Positions 18,949-28,500 of a stretch of 64,000 nt of DNA are shown one piece after another. Position numbers and translations under genes: made by a program. Location: NCBI GenBank assembly GCA_902729315.2, contig LR746267.1, forward strand, positions 5,829,386 through 5,893,385. The letters run 5' to 3'. The notes under the pieces are model-generated. The model was not told the origin of the DNA, did no database searches, and worked only from the letters and a program-made list of their open reading frames with translations. How positions within the stretch are numbered: the stretch's first letter is position 1; each line of letters starts with the position of its first letter. This DNA is from Spirodela intermedia. Lineage: Eukaryota; Streptophyta; Magnoliopsida; Alismatales; Araceae.

Positions 18949-19445
18949 AGATCTCAAACACATCTCACAAGTAAATCATAATGGCAATTAGTATTAGGCA
19001 TTTGTTATTTAGGATTTTCAACCATTATTAAGTGGCAATGCCAATTGACAATTGAGTTAATCATAATGAGTTTGGTTTTTGCGAGATGTAGTCTTGAATC
19101 CAAAAGTGGATGGATGTTATTTCCTCAATTAGTATATTCCTAAAATAATAAAATCAAAATCTTTAAAATTGTATATACATATATCTATATATATATTAGT
19201 ACAATAAAATTGAATATCAAATATAATTTGAGAATAAATTGGAGAGTATTTAATGGGCCATGCGTCCAAATGCCCAAAGATGGCCAACTCATATGTTTTG
19301 GGCCTTGTAAATAAACTCGATCTCAATAACCTAAAACAGGCCTTCTGAGGACGCTCGGCAGATTGTTGGGTTGCCATTTGGCTTCCCCCTCTACTCCACT
19401 CGTGGCCTTCTCTCTACATTCTGCTCCACAAAGGTTGGACAGATT
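18949..19445. repeat. Repeat family C-B, B part (3' flank of ELIP copy 2)
   Basis: Collinear with 42215-42645 and 14541-14870, from AGATCTCAAAC through TTTAATGGGCCATGC, CCTTGTAAATAAACT and CCCTCTACTCCAC. Non-coding. Confidence 0.8.
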
Positions 19446-19624
19446 GTATGGAGTTTCTTTAGATTAGTTAATGACAGAGAATTCTGGGGGGCTGGGAACG
19501 TAGTAACGAGAACAGGGGATGACTAATTTTATTTTTTTAATCATTTAACCATTTCATTTCTATAATGTAGAAAATTTCCTCAGAGCTTTTTACAGCAGGA
19601 GAAAGTGGGCGTTGGTTGTGGACT

Positions 19625-20346
19625 TCAGACCAGGGGGCCGCCTGTGACGAACTCGGTGAAGGCGAGGGCCACGAGGCCGAGCATGGCGAACCTGCCGTTC
19701 CACATCTCCGCGTCGGAGGTCATCAGCCCCGCGGAGCGGGACTCGGCCGTCACCCCCTTGAACAACGGCACCAGCGACGCCAGTGACAGAACCGACGCCG
19801 TCGCCACGAACCACGGCACCCCCGCGCCCTCCGCCACCTGCGCCGCGAGGCCTGTCCCCCTCGCCAGCTCCACCCCCAGTGCCGCCACGAACCCCACCAT
19901 GGCTAGCCTCCCGTTGATCCTCTCCGGCGCCGGCCCCCCGAACGCCAGTACGTCCGAGAACTTGGTGCTCACCACCGCCTTCGGCCGAGCCGGCGGGGGG
20001 GAGGACGGCGACGACGCTGCATCCGAGGCAAAAGTGGAAGACGACGGGTTCTCCTGCGGTTTCTCCTGTACCAGAAAAAAGGGGAAGGAAACGCACGCCC
20101 GGGGGGGGGAAGCCCGATCAGTAAGGAGGTAGAGAAAACAGCATTCAAGCTGGGATAGGCGGCTGTAGCAATGAGGGAGGGTCCGTCCCGGTGGCCTACC
20201 TCGGCCTGGCTCCGGACCCGGAAGGAGGCTGCGCGGCGGCTGGAGAGACGAGGCAGCGCTGCGGCGGAGTGGCTCCTGCGGCTACCGGCGCTGGAGGACA
20301 GGGAGACGGAAACTACGGAGGACATGGGCGCAGCTGAGAGTGCCAT
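19625..20346 (-). CDS. ELIP: Early light-induced protein, ELIP copy 2
   Basis: Second tandem thylakoid ELIP, 195 aa, predicted protein identical to copy 1. Exons 20200-20346 (transit peptide, residues 1-49) and 19625-20065 (three-helix chlorophyll-binding domain ending TGGPLV). The splice sites, TATA box (20455-20461) and G-box (20580-20585) sit at the same relative places as in copy 1 (constant offset 4714 over the gene). Its promoter side matches copy 1 while its 3' flank (about 19446-19600) matches copy 3, with only about three differences in 190 bp. Intact and presumably expressed. A role in photoprotection during greening, cold or drying follows from the family, not from this sequence. 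Confidence 0.96.
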
Positions 20347-20454
20347 TTTTCTCTCTGTTTCTTTCTCTACCGCCTCCTTCTGCTAGGTCGAAATCGGAGG
20401 GAAGGATTGCTACTAACGGCTGCTGGGTTCATTGCCTCAAGGACAAGGGGAGTT

Positions 20455-20465
20455 ATTTATAGTAC

Positions 20466-20501
<36 letters not shown>

Positions 20502-20585
20502 CAGAGAGAGACAGAGAGGGAGGAAGGAGAAGAACCTGGTCCCGAGGAGGCCACGTTGGTGGACGCCAGTGACCATCGCCACGTG
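20455..20585 (-). promoter_or_regulatory. Core promoter of ELIP copy 2 (TATA box and G-box)
   Basis: TATAAAT (minus strand) at 20455-20461, an interrupted (GT)n(GA)n tract at about 20466-20517 and the G-box CACGTG at 20580-20585. A G-rich insert at 20630-20688 upstream is missing from copy 1 and partly retained in copy 3. Confidence 0.65.
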
Positions 20586-20723
20586 GGGATTCAGACATCG
20601 TTGAGTGAGATCTAGGTTATTTTACGTGGTTCACGGGGGTGGGGGGAGGGGGGGAACCTTCTGGCGGAACAATCTAGAAAGATCATTTCGCTTTTTAGGG
20701 GCGCGGTAGGGTAGCGTGTTGGT

Positions 20724-20845
20724 GACTGCCACGTCGGCGTAGAGGCAACACGTCGGACGTGGTCGGCGTTGGTCCAGGCGAGTAGGGGCGGCCACGGTGA
20801 CGGCAGTGAAAGAGTAACCCGCGAGGAGAGGTGAATGGTCACCTA
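20724..20845 (-). promoter_or_regulatory. Conserved ACGT-rich upstream block, ELIP copy 2
   Basis: Same block as at 15940-16120, with GCCACGTCGGCG, CAACACGTCGG and GACGTGGTCGG; homology stops near 20850, close to where repeat family C begins. Confidence 0.5.
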
Positions 20846-20886
20846 CTGATTGTTTACGTATTTTTCTCATATTAATAAAGCAAAAC

Positions 20887-21333
20887 TGGGAATCAATAGG
20901 GAGGTGAATTGATGTTGTTACAACTTTTTTGTTTGTTTTCCATTTATTATTTTGATGTAAACATCTACATGATTATAATTACTTTACCTACCTAATCTAC
21001 TCTACTCGCAAGGGATTATGTCCTCATGTGTTACTAACTCTTTAACCAACTACATTAGAGATAATGGCCTCAATAATCTTACATTGAAAAGAAAAGGCCT
21101 TAGTAGGCCCATGATGGATGCAAAGGCTTCGGTAAGTCTATGTTCAACACAATGGCTTCACACTAACACAAAAGTTTCACAATAGCCTCAAAACGTTTGC
21201 ATTAATAATAGTCTCAATAATAACCTTGATGTAATAGTTTTATTATAGAGTTGATCTTACCTCAAGAGGATAGATAACCTCCTTCACTTTATACAGATGG
21301 AGAGGTACGGAGAGAGAGAGAGAGATTAAGATT
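20887..21333. repeat. Repeat family C-B, C part, interrupted by family A
   Basis: Begins GGAATCAATAGGGAGGTGAA and is collinear with 41788-42215 (anchors TTTTTTGTTTGTTTTC, AATCTTACATTGAAAA, GTCTATGTTCAACACAATGG). It ends in a GA microsatellite and AGATT, where family A copy 2 is inserted; the B part resumes at 23154. Confidence 0.8.
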
Positions 21334-23153
21334 TAATAAGTCTTTATTATCATGAGTTAATAATTCATGAATAATATATTTTAAGAATATATTATTTTTA
21401 TGTTAATTTATATAATTTTATAATAATAAATAAATAAATAAATAAAATAAAAATATAAAAAGAAGAATTTATCAGTCAACTAAGCTTACAAGTAAGTCAA
21501 AAGCACGATTGATAACCCATTTGTCAATTAAGGTTGCATACAAGTCGAAAAGCATAGTAGAGTGCACCATGAGCTTAGGGCTTTAGTAGCTAAGGATTAG
21601 TTAGGGGACAGGTGCATCACTCCCCTTCCACATCATTGGTGGCTAGTTGGATTAGGTAAGGAGTGGTTGTACACATGTGAGAGAGAGTACTTTGATAAGA
21701 AAAATAGTTATTGACATACATTGATCAAAAAGAATATTTTCTTAAATTTATTTTATCTGTGTTTAATCCTTCTTATTTTCTTTGTGGGACTAAACTCACA
21801 CCTTCACTTGCCTACAAGTTTTTATTTTTATACTAAAAATACCCCGTACTCATTAAAAAGAAACACTTTCATGATGTCACTAGACAAAGGTATGAGGTTT
21901 TATTTTTATACTAAAAATACCTCTTACTCATTAGAAATAAATGACATCATGATGTCACTAGACAAATGTATGTGATTTTATTTCTATACTAAAAGTACCC
22001 CTTACTCATTAGAAGGAAATGTCTTCATGATTTCATTAGATAAAGGTATCTGAGTAATTTGCATTCTCTCTCTTACACAATTGAGTGATTACTAAGGGTT
22101 CTAATCCCACTAAAACTAAAATTTATCTATTCATCTAATTAAATTATGATTTTTCTGTAGAACGCCAATCAATGACTTGGTTATTGAAATCACTTGATCA
22201 CCAATGAAAATTTCATCAACATTATTCATAGTTCATCATTGATTTTTCTATGGAACGCCAATCAATGACTTGGTTATTGAAATCACTCGATCACTAATGA
22301 AAATTTCATCAATGTTATTCATAGTTCATAGTTAACAATTAACCAAGGGTTTCAAATACATAAAATCATGAACTTTTAAAAAAAATCATCTTTGATTATT
22401 GACTAACTAACTATTGTCGAGAAGAAGACGATCAATATGCGATGTAGAGTCTCATTTTGCTATGCATAATTGAAGATGAATCTCCTTAAGATGTGACTCA
22501 CTTGTATCCAACTTATCTCTATTAAGTGACAATCAACGTAGATGGTTTATCAAGTTATTTTATTAATTATGTACTTTACAAAAGAATATAGAAATTGCTC
22601 ATGTTGTCTTAGTTTAAGATTCTTTTAGATTGTGGACATCACATGATAATTCTCATGAACACTCAAAATTTCGACGATTACTGTCTCAATACTAAAACTC
22701 TATATTTTTCATTCAAAACTTATTTTTTACTTAAATTAATAATATTTTTTATTATTATAACTTTCAATTTAATCAATTATTATTCTTCTTACCTTTATAA
22801 ATATTAATTTAATCAATTAAATCATATGCAATTATTTACATAAGAATTGTCTACCATAACTCTATTTATGCTTGAATTATGTTCATCAAGATGATGTTGC
22901 CATTGTCACATTTGTAGCCAAAATTTTCTTTTTCGTAATTTTTTAAATATATTTTATCTTCAATATTTAGTTTTAAAATTATAATAAATCGTATAATTTG
23001 AGAATAATTTAAAATTTTAATCTAAAATTTTGAAATTCGAATTATAATTAATTAATTTATAATAAGATATTTTAAAAATCTAAAAAATAAATGTTTCTAA
23101 TTTTATATATTATAAATTTATGTAATTTACTCTATAACGATTAGGTCACATCA
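21334..23153 (+). repeat. LTR-like repeat family A, copy 2 (1.82 kb)
   Basis: Starts TAATAAGTCTTTATTATCATG and ends GATTAGGTCACATCA; flanks AGATT and AGATC look like a 5-bp target duplication with one change. In copy 3 the termini are TGATAAG and CACGTCA, fitting a TG...CA solo LTR. It holds three 78-bp tandem units (21821-22054) and a 93-bp tandem duplication (22148-22333) that the other copies lack. No open frame of note. Confidence 0.75.
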
Positions 23154-23330
23154 AGATCTCAAACTCGTATTGGAAGTATATTTGTTATTTAGGATTTTTT
23201 GACCATTATTAAGTAGGAATACCAATTGACAATCATAATGAGTTCTGTTTTTGTGAGGTATAGTCTTGAATCTATAAATTTCTGAAGTTGTAAATTTCTG
23301 GGTACCATATTTGCTGGGTAGGTAATTGTA
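23154..23330. repeat. Repeat family C-B, B part, shortened (3' flank of ELIP copy 3)
   Basis: AGATCTCAAACTCGTATTGG onward matches the start of the B part at 18949, but most of the middle (GGCCCA region) is deleted before the ELIP 3' flank resumes at about 23327. Confidence 0.7.
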
Positions 23331-23506
23331 TGGAGTTACTTTAGATTAGTTAATGACAGAGAATTCTGGGGAGCTGGGAACGTAGTAACGAGAACAGGGG
23401 ATGACTAATTTTATTTTTTTAATCATTTAACCATTTCATTTCTATAATGTAGAAAATTTCCTCAGAGCTTTTTACAGCAGGAGAAAGTGGGTGTTGGTTG
23501 TGGACT

Positions 23507-24227
23507 TCAGACCAGGGGGCCGCCTGTGACGAACTCGGTGAAGGCGAGGGCCACGAGGCCGAGCATGGCGAACCTGCCGTTCCACATCTCCGCGTCGGAG
23601 GTCATCAGCCCCGCGGAGCGGGACTCGGCCGTCACCCCCTTGAACAACGGCACCAGCGACGCCAGTGACAGAACCGACGCCGTCGCCACGAACCACGGCA
23701 CCCCCGCGCCCTCCGCCACCTGCGCCGCGAGGCCTGTCCCCCTCGCCAGCTCCACCCCCAGTGCCGCCACGAACCCCACCATGGCTAGCCTCCCGTTGAT
23801 CCTCTCCGGCGCCGGCCCCCCGAACGCCAGTACGTCCGAGAACTTGGTGCTCACCACCGCCTTCGGCCGAGCCGGCGGGGGGGAGGACGGCGACGACGCT
23901 GCATCCGAGGCAAAAGTGGAAGACGACGGGTTCTCCTGCGGTTTCTCCTGTACCAGAAAAACGGAGAAGGAAACGCACGCCCGGGGGGGGAAGCCCGATC
24001 AGTAAGGAGGTAGAGAAAACAGCATTCAAGCTGGGATAGGCGGCTGTAGCAATGAGGGAGGGTCCGTCCCGGTGGCCTACCTCGGCCTGGCTCCGGACCC
24101 GGAAGGAGGCTGCGCGGCGGCTGGAGAGACGAGACAGCGCTGCGACGGAGTGGCTCCTGCGGCTACCGGCGTTGGAGGACAGGGAGACAGAGACTACGGA
24201 GAACATGGGCGCAGCTGAGAGTGCCAT
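23507..24227 (-). CDS. ELIP: Early light-induced protein, ELIP copy 3
   Basis: Third tandem ELIP, 195 aa, exons 24081-24227 and 23507-23947. The mature, three-helix part (exon 2, 441 nt) appears identical to copy 2 at nucleotide level, while exon 1 has six differences in 147 nt, four of them changing the transit peptide (S9F, S19N, A28V, P32S). These keep it Ser/Arg-rich, so import should survive. The intron is one base shorter in a G run than in copies 1 and 2, so an unspliced transcript would stay open for 251 codons. TATA box at 24335-24341, G-box at 24444-24449. The core promoter is more diverged than between copies 1 and 2. Confidence 0.95.
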
Positions 24228-24334
24228 TTTTCTCTCTGTTTCTCTCTCTACCGCCTCCTTCTGCTAGGTCGAACTCGGAGGGAAGGATTGCTACTAACGG
24301 CTGCTGGGTTCACTGCCTCAAGGACAAGGGAGTT

Positions 24335-24449
24335 ATTTATAGTAAGTATTTGTGGTTGTATGAGAGAGCGAGAGAGAGAGAGAGAGAGAGAGAGAAGAGT
24401 CTGGTCCCCAGGAGGCCAGGTCGGCAGACGCTACTGAGCTCATCACGTG
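24335..24449 (-). promoter_or_regulatory. Core promoter of ELIP copy 3 (TATA box and G-box)
   Basis: TATAAAT on the minus strand at 24335-24341, then a GA microsatellite (about 24363-24394; the GT run of the other copies is degraded) and CACGTG at 24444-24449. Confidence 0.65.
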
Positions 24450-24559
24450 GATTCCGACAATCTAGAGTCAGATCCAGGTATGTTACGTGGTTCAGCAGGG
24501 GCCAAACTCGCGGAACAATCTAGAAAGATCATTTCGCTTTTGCCAACGTACGTGTTGGT

Positions 24560-24740
24560 GACTGCCACGTTTGCGTATAGGCAACACGTCGGACGTGGTC
24601 ATCGCTGGTTCACGCGATTCATGCGAGTAGGGGCGGCCACGGTGACGGCAGTGAAAGAATAACCCGCGAGGAGAGGTGAATGGTCATTCTAGACACGGTG
24701 ATCTGTCACACTAACGCAGCCTCCGGAGTTGGGATGGTAA
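24560..24740 (-). promoter_or_regulatory. Conserved ACGT-rich upstream block, ELIP copy 3
   Basis: GACTGCCACGTTTGCGTA, CAACACGTCGGACGTGG and GTAGGGGCGGCCACGGTGAC are kept in the same order as in copies 1 and 2, along with CCTCCGGAGTTG at the distal end (shared with copy 1). Confidence 0.5.
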
Positions 24741-24769
24741 TTAAATTCAAGTGAAACCTAAACGAGTCG

Positions 24770-25149
24770 TGTATGTGCCACATTAATTGTTTACGCTTTT
24801 TCTCTTAAATTCTTCAAATCTTTTTTAAAAAAATATAGGAAAACCAAATCTAAATGAACCTCATATCTACACTTAGTCTACTCCATTGAAATTAGAAGGA
24901 ACCTATAAAGATACTATAACATAAGTTTTTAAATATAATGCATGGTTTAGATAAGATATGCACCTTCATTTGCATGTGGAAATGAATTATGGTCACTAGG
25001 GTTTCCATCTTCCACCCCCTTTTTTTTCTCTCAAACATTTGATTCTCATGACAGATGGTTCCTTTAGGGTTTAATATCTAGCTCTAAAAGATAAGTAATG
25101 GGCCATGACACAGTTAGCCCATTTATATTAGACCATAAGCTCATTTACA
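24770..25149. other. Distal upstream of ELIP3, joined to a repeat fragment
   Basis: 24782-25020 matches ELIP1 upstream DNA (16140-16350; anchor TATGCACCTTCATTTGCATG). 25057-25140 matches 39268-39345 (family D; GTTCCTTTAGGGTTTAA). On the minus strand the D fragment lies just after the copia RNase H, so it may be that element's 3' LTR. Confidence 0.55.
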
Positions 25150-26463
25150 CTTAGGATCCCCGGAAGCTAGGGCATATATACCATATGTAGAGATTTTATG
25201 CTGGTTGGTCTTTTGATGACACATTGATTGTAGTGATGAGTTAAGCTTGAAGGTTTTCTTTGGTGAAGTGACAATCAACTTCGAGTTGTTTTGTTATCTT
25301 GTAAAAGACAAGATTATATACAATATGGATGACCACTTGATTGTCACATCAAAGTTTCATAGGACTTGGATGAAGAAATTTGAGTTCCCTTAAGAGATGT
25401 CAAATCCATATGAGTTCACATCTACTATGTAACATAACTTTATATTCCAACTCTGCACTAGATCTTGAAACTATAGATTTTTTCTTGTTTTTCTAAGAGA
25501 TTAGATTTTCATTAAGGAATATACAATAACCAGTCTCAGATCTCATATTTATATTATTTCCATCTCAATTTACATAAGGAAAATTTAGATATTAAGGTGA
25601 CAATAATTATCATATATAACCCTTACCTTGGAATTTTCTTCAGATATTGTAAAATCTATATAACAGCTATAAGATGCCCACTATGAGGTTGGTCCATGAG
25701 CTAACTTACAACATGTGAGGCAAATGAAATGTATCATTGAGTGATTGTCAAGTAGTTGAATTTATAGGGTAGACGTCAATATCTTCTCAAATCGTTTAAT
25801 AATTCTACTTCAGCATAAAAAAAAATTAAGTCAGGATCTATAGGAGTGGTAACTAGTTGAAGATCAAAAGCATATGTCTATTACTTAATGACAACATCTT
25901 CCTTAAACATGCAATTTCAATACTGAGAATCTACTTGAGGTTTCTTAGGTCATTGTTGGCAGACTATCCTTGCAAAAAGTTTCTAAGTTGAGAGATATCA
26001 TTGGAATCACTATTAATGATAACTATGACATCAACATAAAGAATTAATAAGACACAATCAAGTGCGAGTGTTTATAAAAAAAAATGTAGTCAACACCACA
26101 TCTTTGAAGGCCCTACTCACAAATAGTGTTGTTGAATTAGTTGAATCATTTTTTATGAGATCGCTTCAGCCATAAAGAGACTTTTGCAATCGATAAATCA
26201 TATTGAAACCTCCTTGTGTCCTAAATCTTAAGGGTTGTGTCATACATGTGTCTTCTTGTAAAATATCATGGAGAAATGTATTTTCCATATTTAGTTGATA
26301 GCGAGATCAAGAAAAATGAATTGTCAAGGTCAAGAGGAAACAAACAAAAATAATCTTAGCAAATGCTAATAAGTTTTTTAAAGAAATATTCACCATATAC
26401 CCAAGTGAAGCCCTTTGTCGTCAATTAAGCTTTTAACTGATTTATTGTGCCATCGAGTCCAAC
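25150..26463 (-). mobile_element. Ty1/copia fragment: RT and RNase H remains
   Basis: Minus-strand translation, with stops and frameshifts, follows copia polymerase: KGFTWVYG near 26420, a LNMENTFLHDILQED region near 26290, LQKSLYG near 26180, the catalytic motif as YVDV instead of YVDD at 26027-26038, GIEIA near 25890, then the RNase H text TGYCIFL, SRSSAELEYKVM and CDNQVVIHI between about 25560 and 25330. The upstream (5') part is cut off at 26463, where the gypsy LTR starts. Degenerate and inactive. Confidence 0.85.
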
Positions 26464-28500
26464 TGATGGCGAGTGAGACCCATCTCCATCAGCTCAGGAG
26501 ACACTAGCAGTCCGAGTTCAGCCCAATCGAAGCACGAAGAAGAAGGAGCTTGGCTTTCACTACATGGCCTAGCCCTTCAAGACAATGACATTCTGCCTCC
26601 ACGACGACTACAAGCTCAAGCTCACCCTTATCTTTCTTTGTATTTTTACGTTGACTTGTTGGGCCTCGTGTTTGTGTGTTAGCGGGCCCAATTCTATGTG
26701 TGTGTTGTTGTTTGTGTCTCTCTTTCCTTAGGGTTATTGGGTCTCTCTTTTGAGGTCCAATTAAAACCCTAAGGAAGGAAACCTATGTTTCTCTCCTTTT
26801 AGACTTCTTTTAAGACTTATTTGGGTCTTCATTTGAGGCCCACTTAAGCACCGTATGAGGGCCCTCCTCTTTCTCCTTTTAGAGGAACTTATTGGATCTC
26901 TCTTTTAGAGGCCCAATAAGCCCCTTTTGCAGCCTTTTTGTGACTTATGGGCTTGAGGGCGTCAAGTGGGCCCACCTCCCCTTAGCCCACTTGTGGGCCT
27001 CATTTAAGGGGAGGTAGGACCCTCCCTCAAGGGAGCACTGAATTTTATAAGAAATTATCATTTGTGAGATACCTTCTTCGTGACCTAGGTTAGGGAGGGA
27101 AAGAGGGAGAGGAAGGTTGTTGATACCCTAAGGACTTCGTTCATCATGACGCTGCTACTAGAGAAGTCCTGCTGCCATCGGACATTTTCATTGTCGCACG
27201 TAAAATCGCCACCATCACCAGACGAAATGGTCACAGTCGCCACTATAGCTGCCACCACCTCTGTTGGAACCCCATCACATCGTTGTGATGAAAGGGGCTT
27301 GCTTCGCCTCCCTATGAGCCGTCGCCGAGCACTTCACTGAAGTCTCTCGACTCCTAGTTTGACTGCCACCTCTTCTTTCGAAACTCCACCATAAACTTGC
27401 CGAAGTCGCCATTCGTCGCTCTGCTCAGTCGTTGGCCGTTTGCCGACGAACGCCTACCTGCCGCCGTCATCGGGAGAGACCCTGCAGTCGTGTCGACGGA
27501 CCAGATACAGTCCAAGCTCCTCACCAGCCCCCGCCAGAGTTTCCCAACAATCCGCCGCTGTCGCGCCGTTTCTAGCGCCACCTAGACCAGGAGGGCTCAA
27601 CCCTCCCTGGTATCATCGGCCAGATCACCTCCTTCCTTTGCTCCGCTTCTCGATGCTGCTAGAGAAGGCTGATCCTTTTGGCGATGGTTAGGTTTTCACC
27701 CAATTGCCGACGCTCAGCATTCCTGTCGATGCGCCACTGACGCTCAGCACTTTGTCGAAGTGCCGCTGACGCTCGACATTCCTGCTGAAGCATCGGCACC
27801 GTGCACACCCTGCATGCCAGCTCCTGCAGCCCGCGTGCCCTCCAAGCACTGCCGCCCTTGTGCCTTGAGATACGCCGTGTAACTTGCCATGCGCATCTGC
27901 TAGTGTGCCCTTCAGCCCACCAACGGGCCCACTCCTGATCCGACTGTGCCACGCCTTATGACGACGACTACTATGACTCTTGACTAGGACCGGCCGTCGA
28001 CGTTGAGCATCGCTCTTCACCAAATGTCTCTACTTACATCGAGTCTTCGCTCCGTCACGACCCACTAGGCTATGCAACCCCGAAGGTTAGCTCCGTACCC
28101 CTCTTACTTAAGTTTAATTATCTTTCGAAGGGTTTTCTTGGCTCATTTCCACCGCCATTAGGAGAACGTAGATATGATAGGATGAGTTATCGAATCATGA
28201 CTTCCAATGTTGTACTAGACTCGTCACCATTCGTGAGCTGCAATCTTAGGCTACTTCACGACGATCGTTCCGCCGTCTGTCAAATGTGGACCGAGAGAGT
28301 CTCACACTTACCATCGCCGAGTGTTTCTTTGAGTTGCCCTGGGTTGATAGTGCATATTAGTATGGCTGCATGTACTTAGATTATGTGGCCAGACCTAGCA
28401 TCTAAGGTCCATACCTTCTTATCAAATTGGTCCGACTACCCCTTCTCGGGTCTTGAGTTTCATTGATCATGTACAAGGGTTCTCGCCCCCTCCTGCATCA
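26464..28500 (+). mobile_element. 5' LTR of Ty3/gypsy element (2.04 kb)
   Basis: Begins TGATGGCGAG and ends CTCCTGCATCA, i.e. TGATG...CATCA inverted ends, and is followed two bases later by a primer-binding site. It interrupts the copia polymerase. It contains GGGCCC-rich text around 26680-27000, a TTTTATAAG box near 27034 and a GC-rich half with chance open frames on both strands. Confidence 0.75.
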
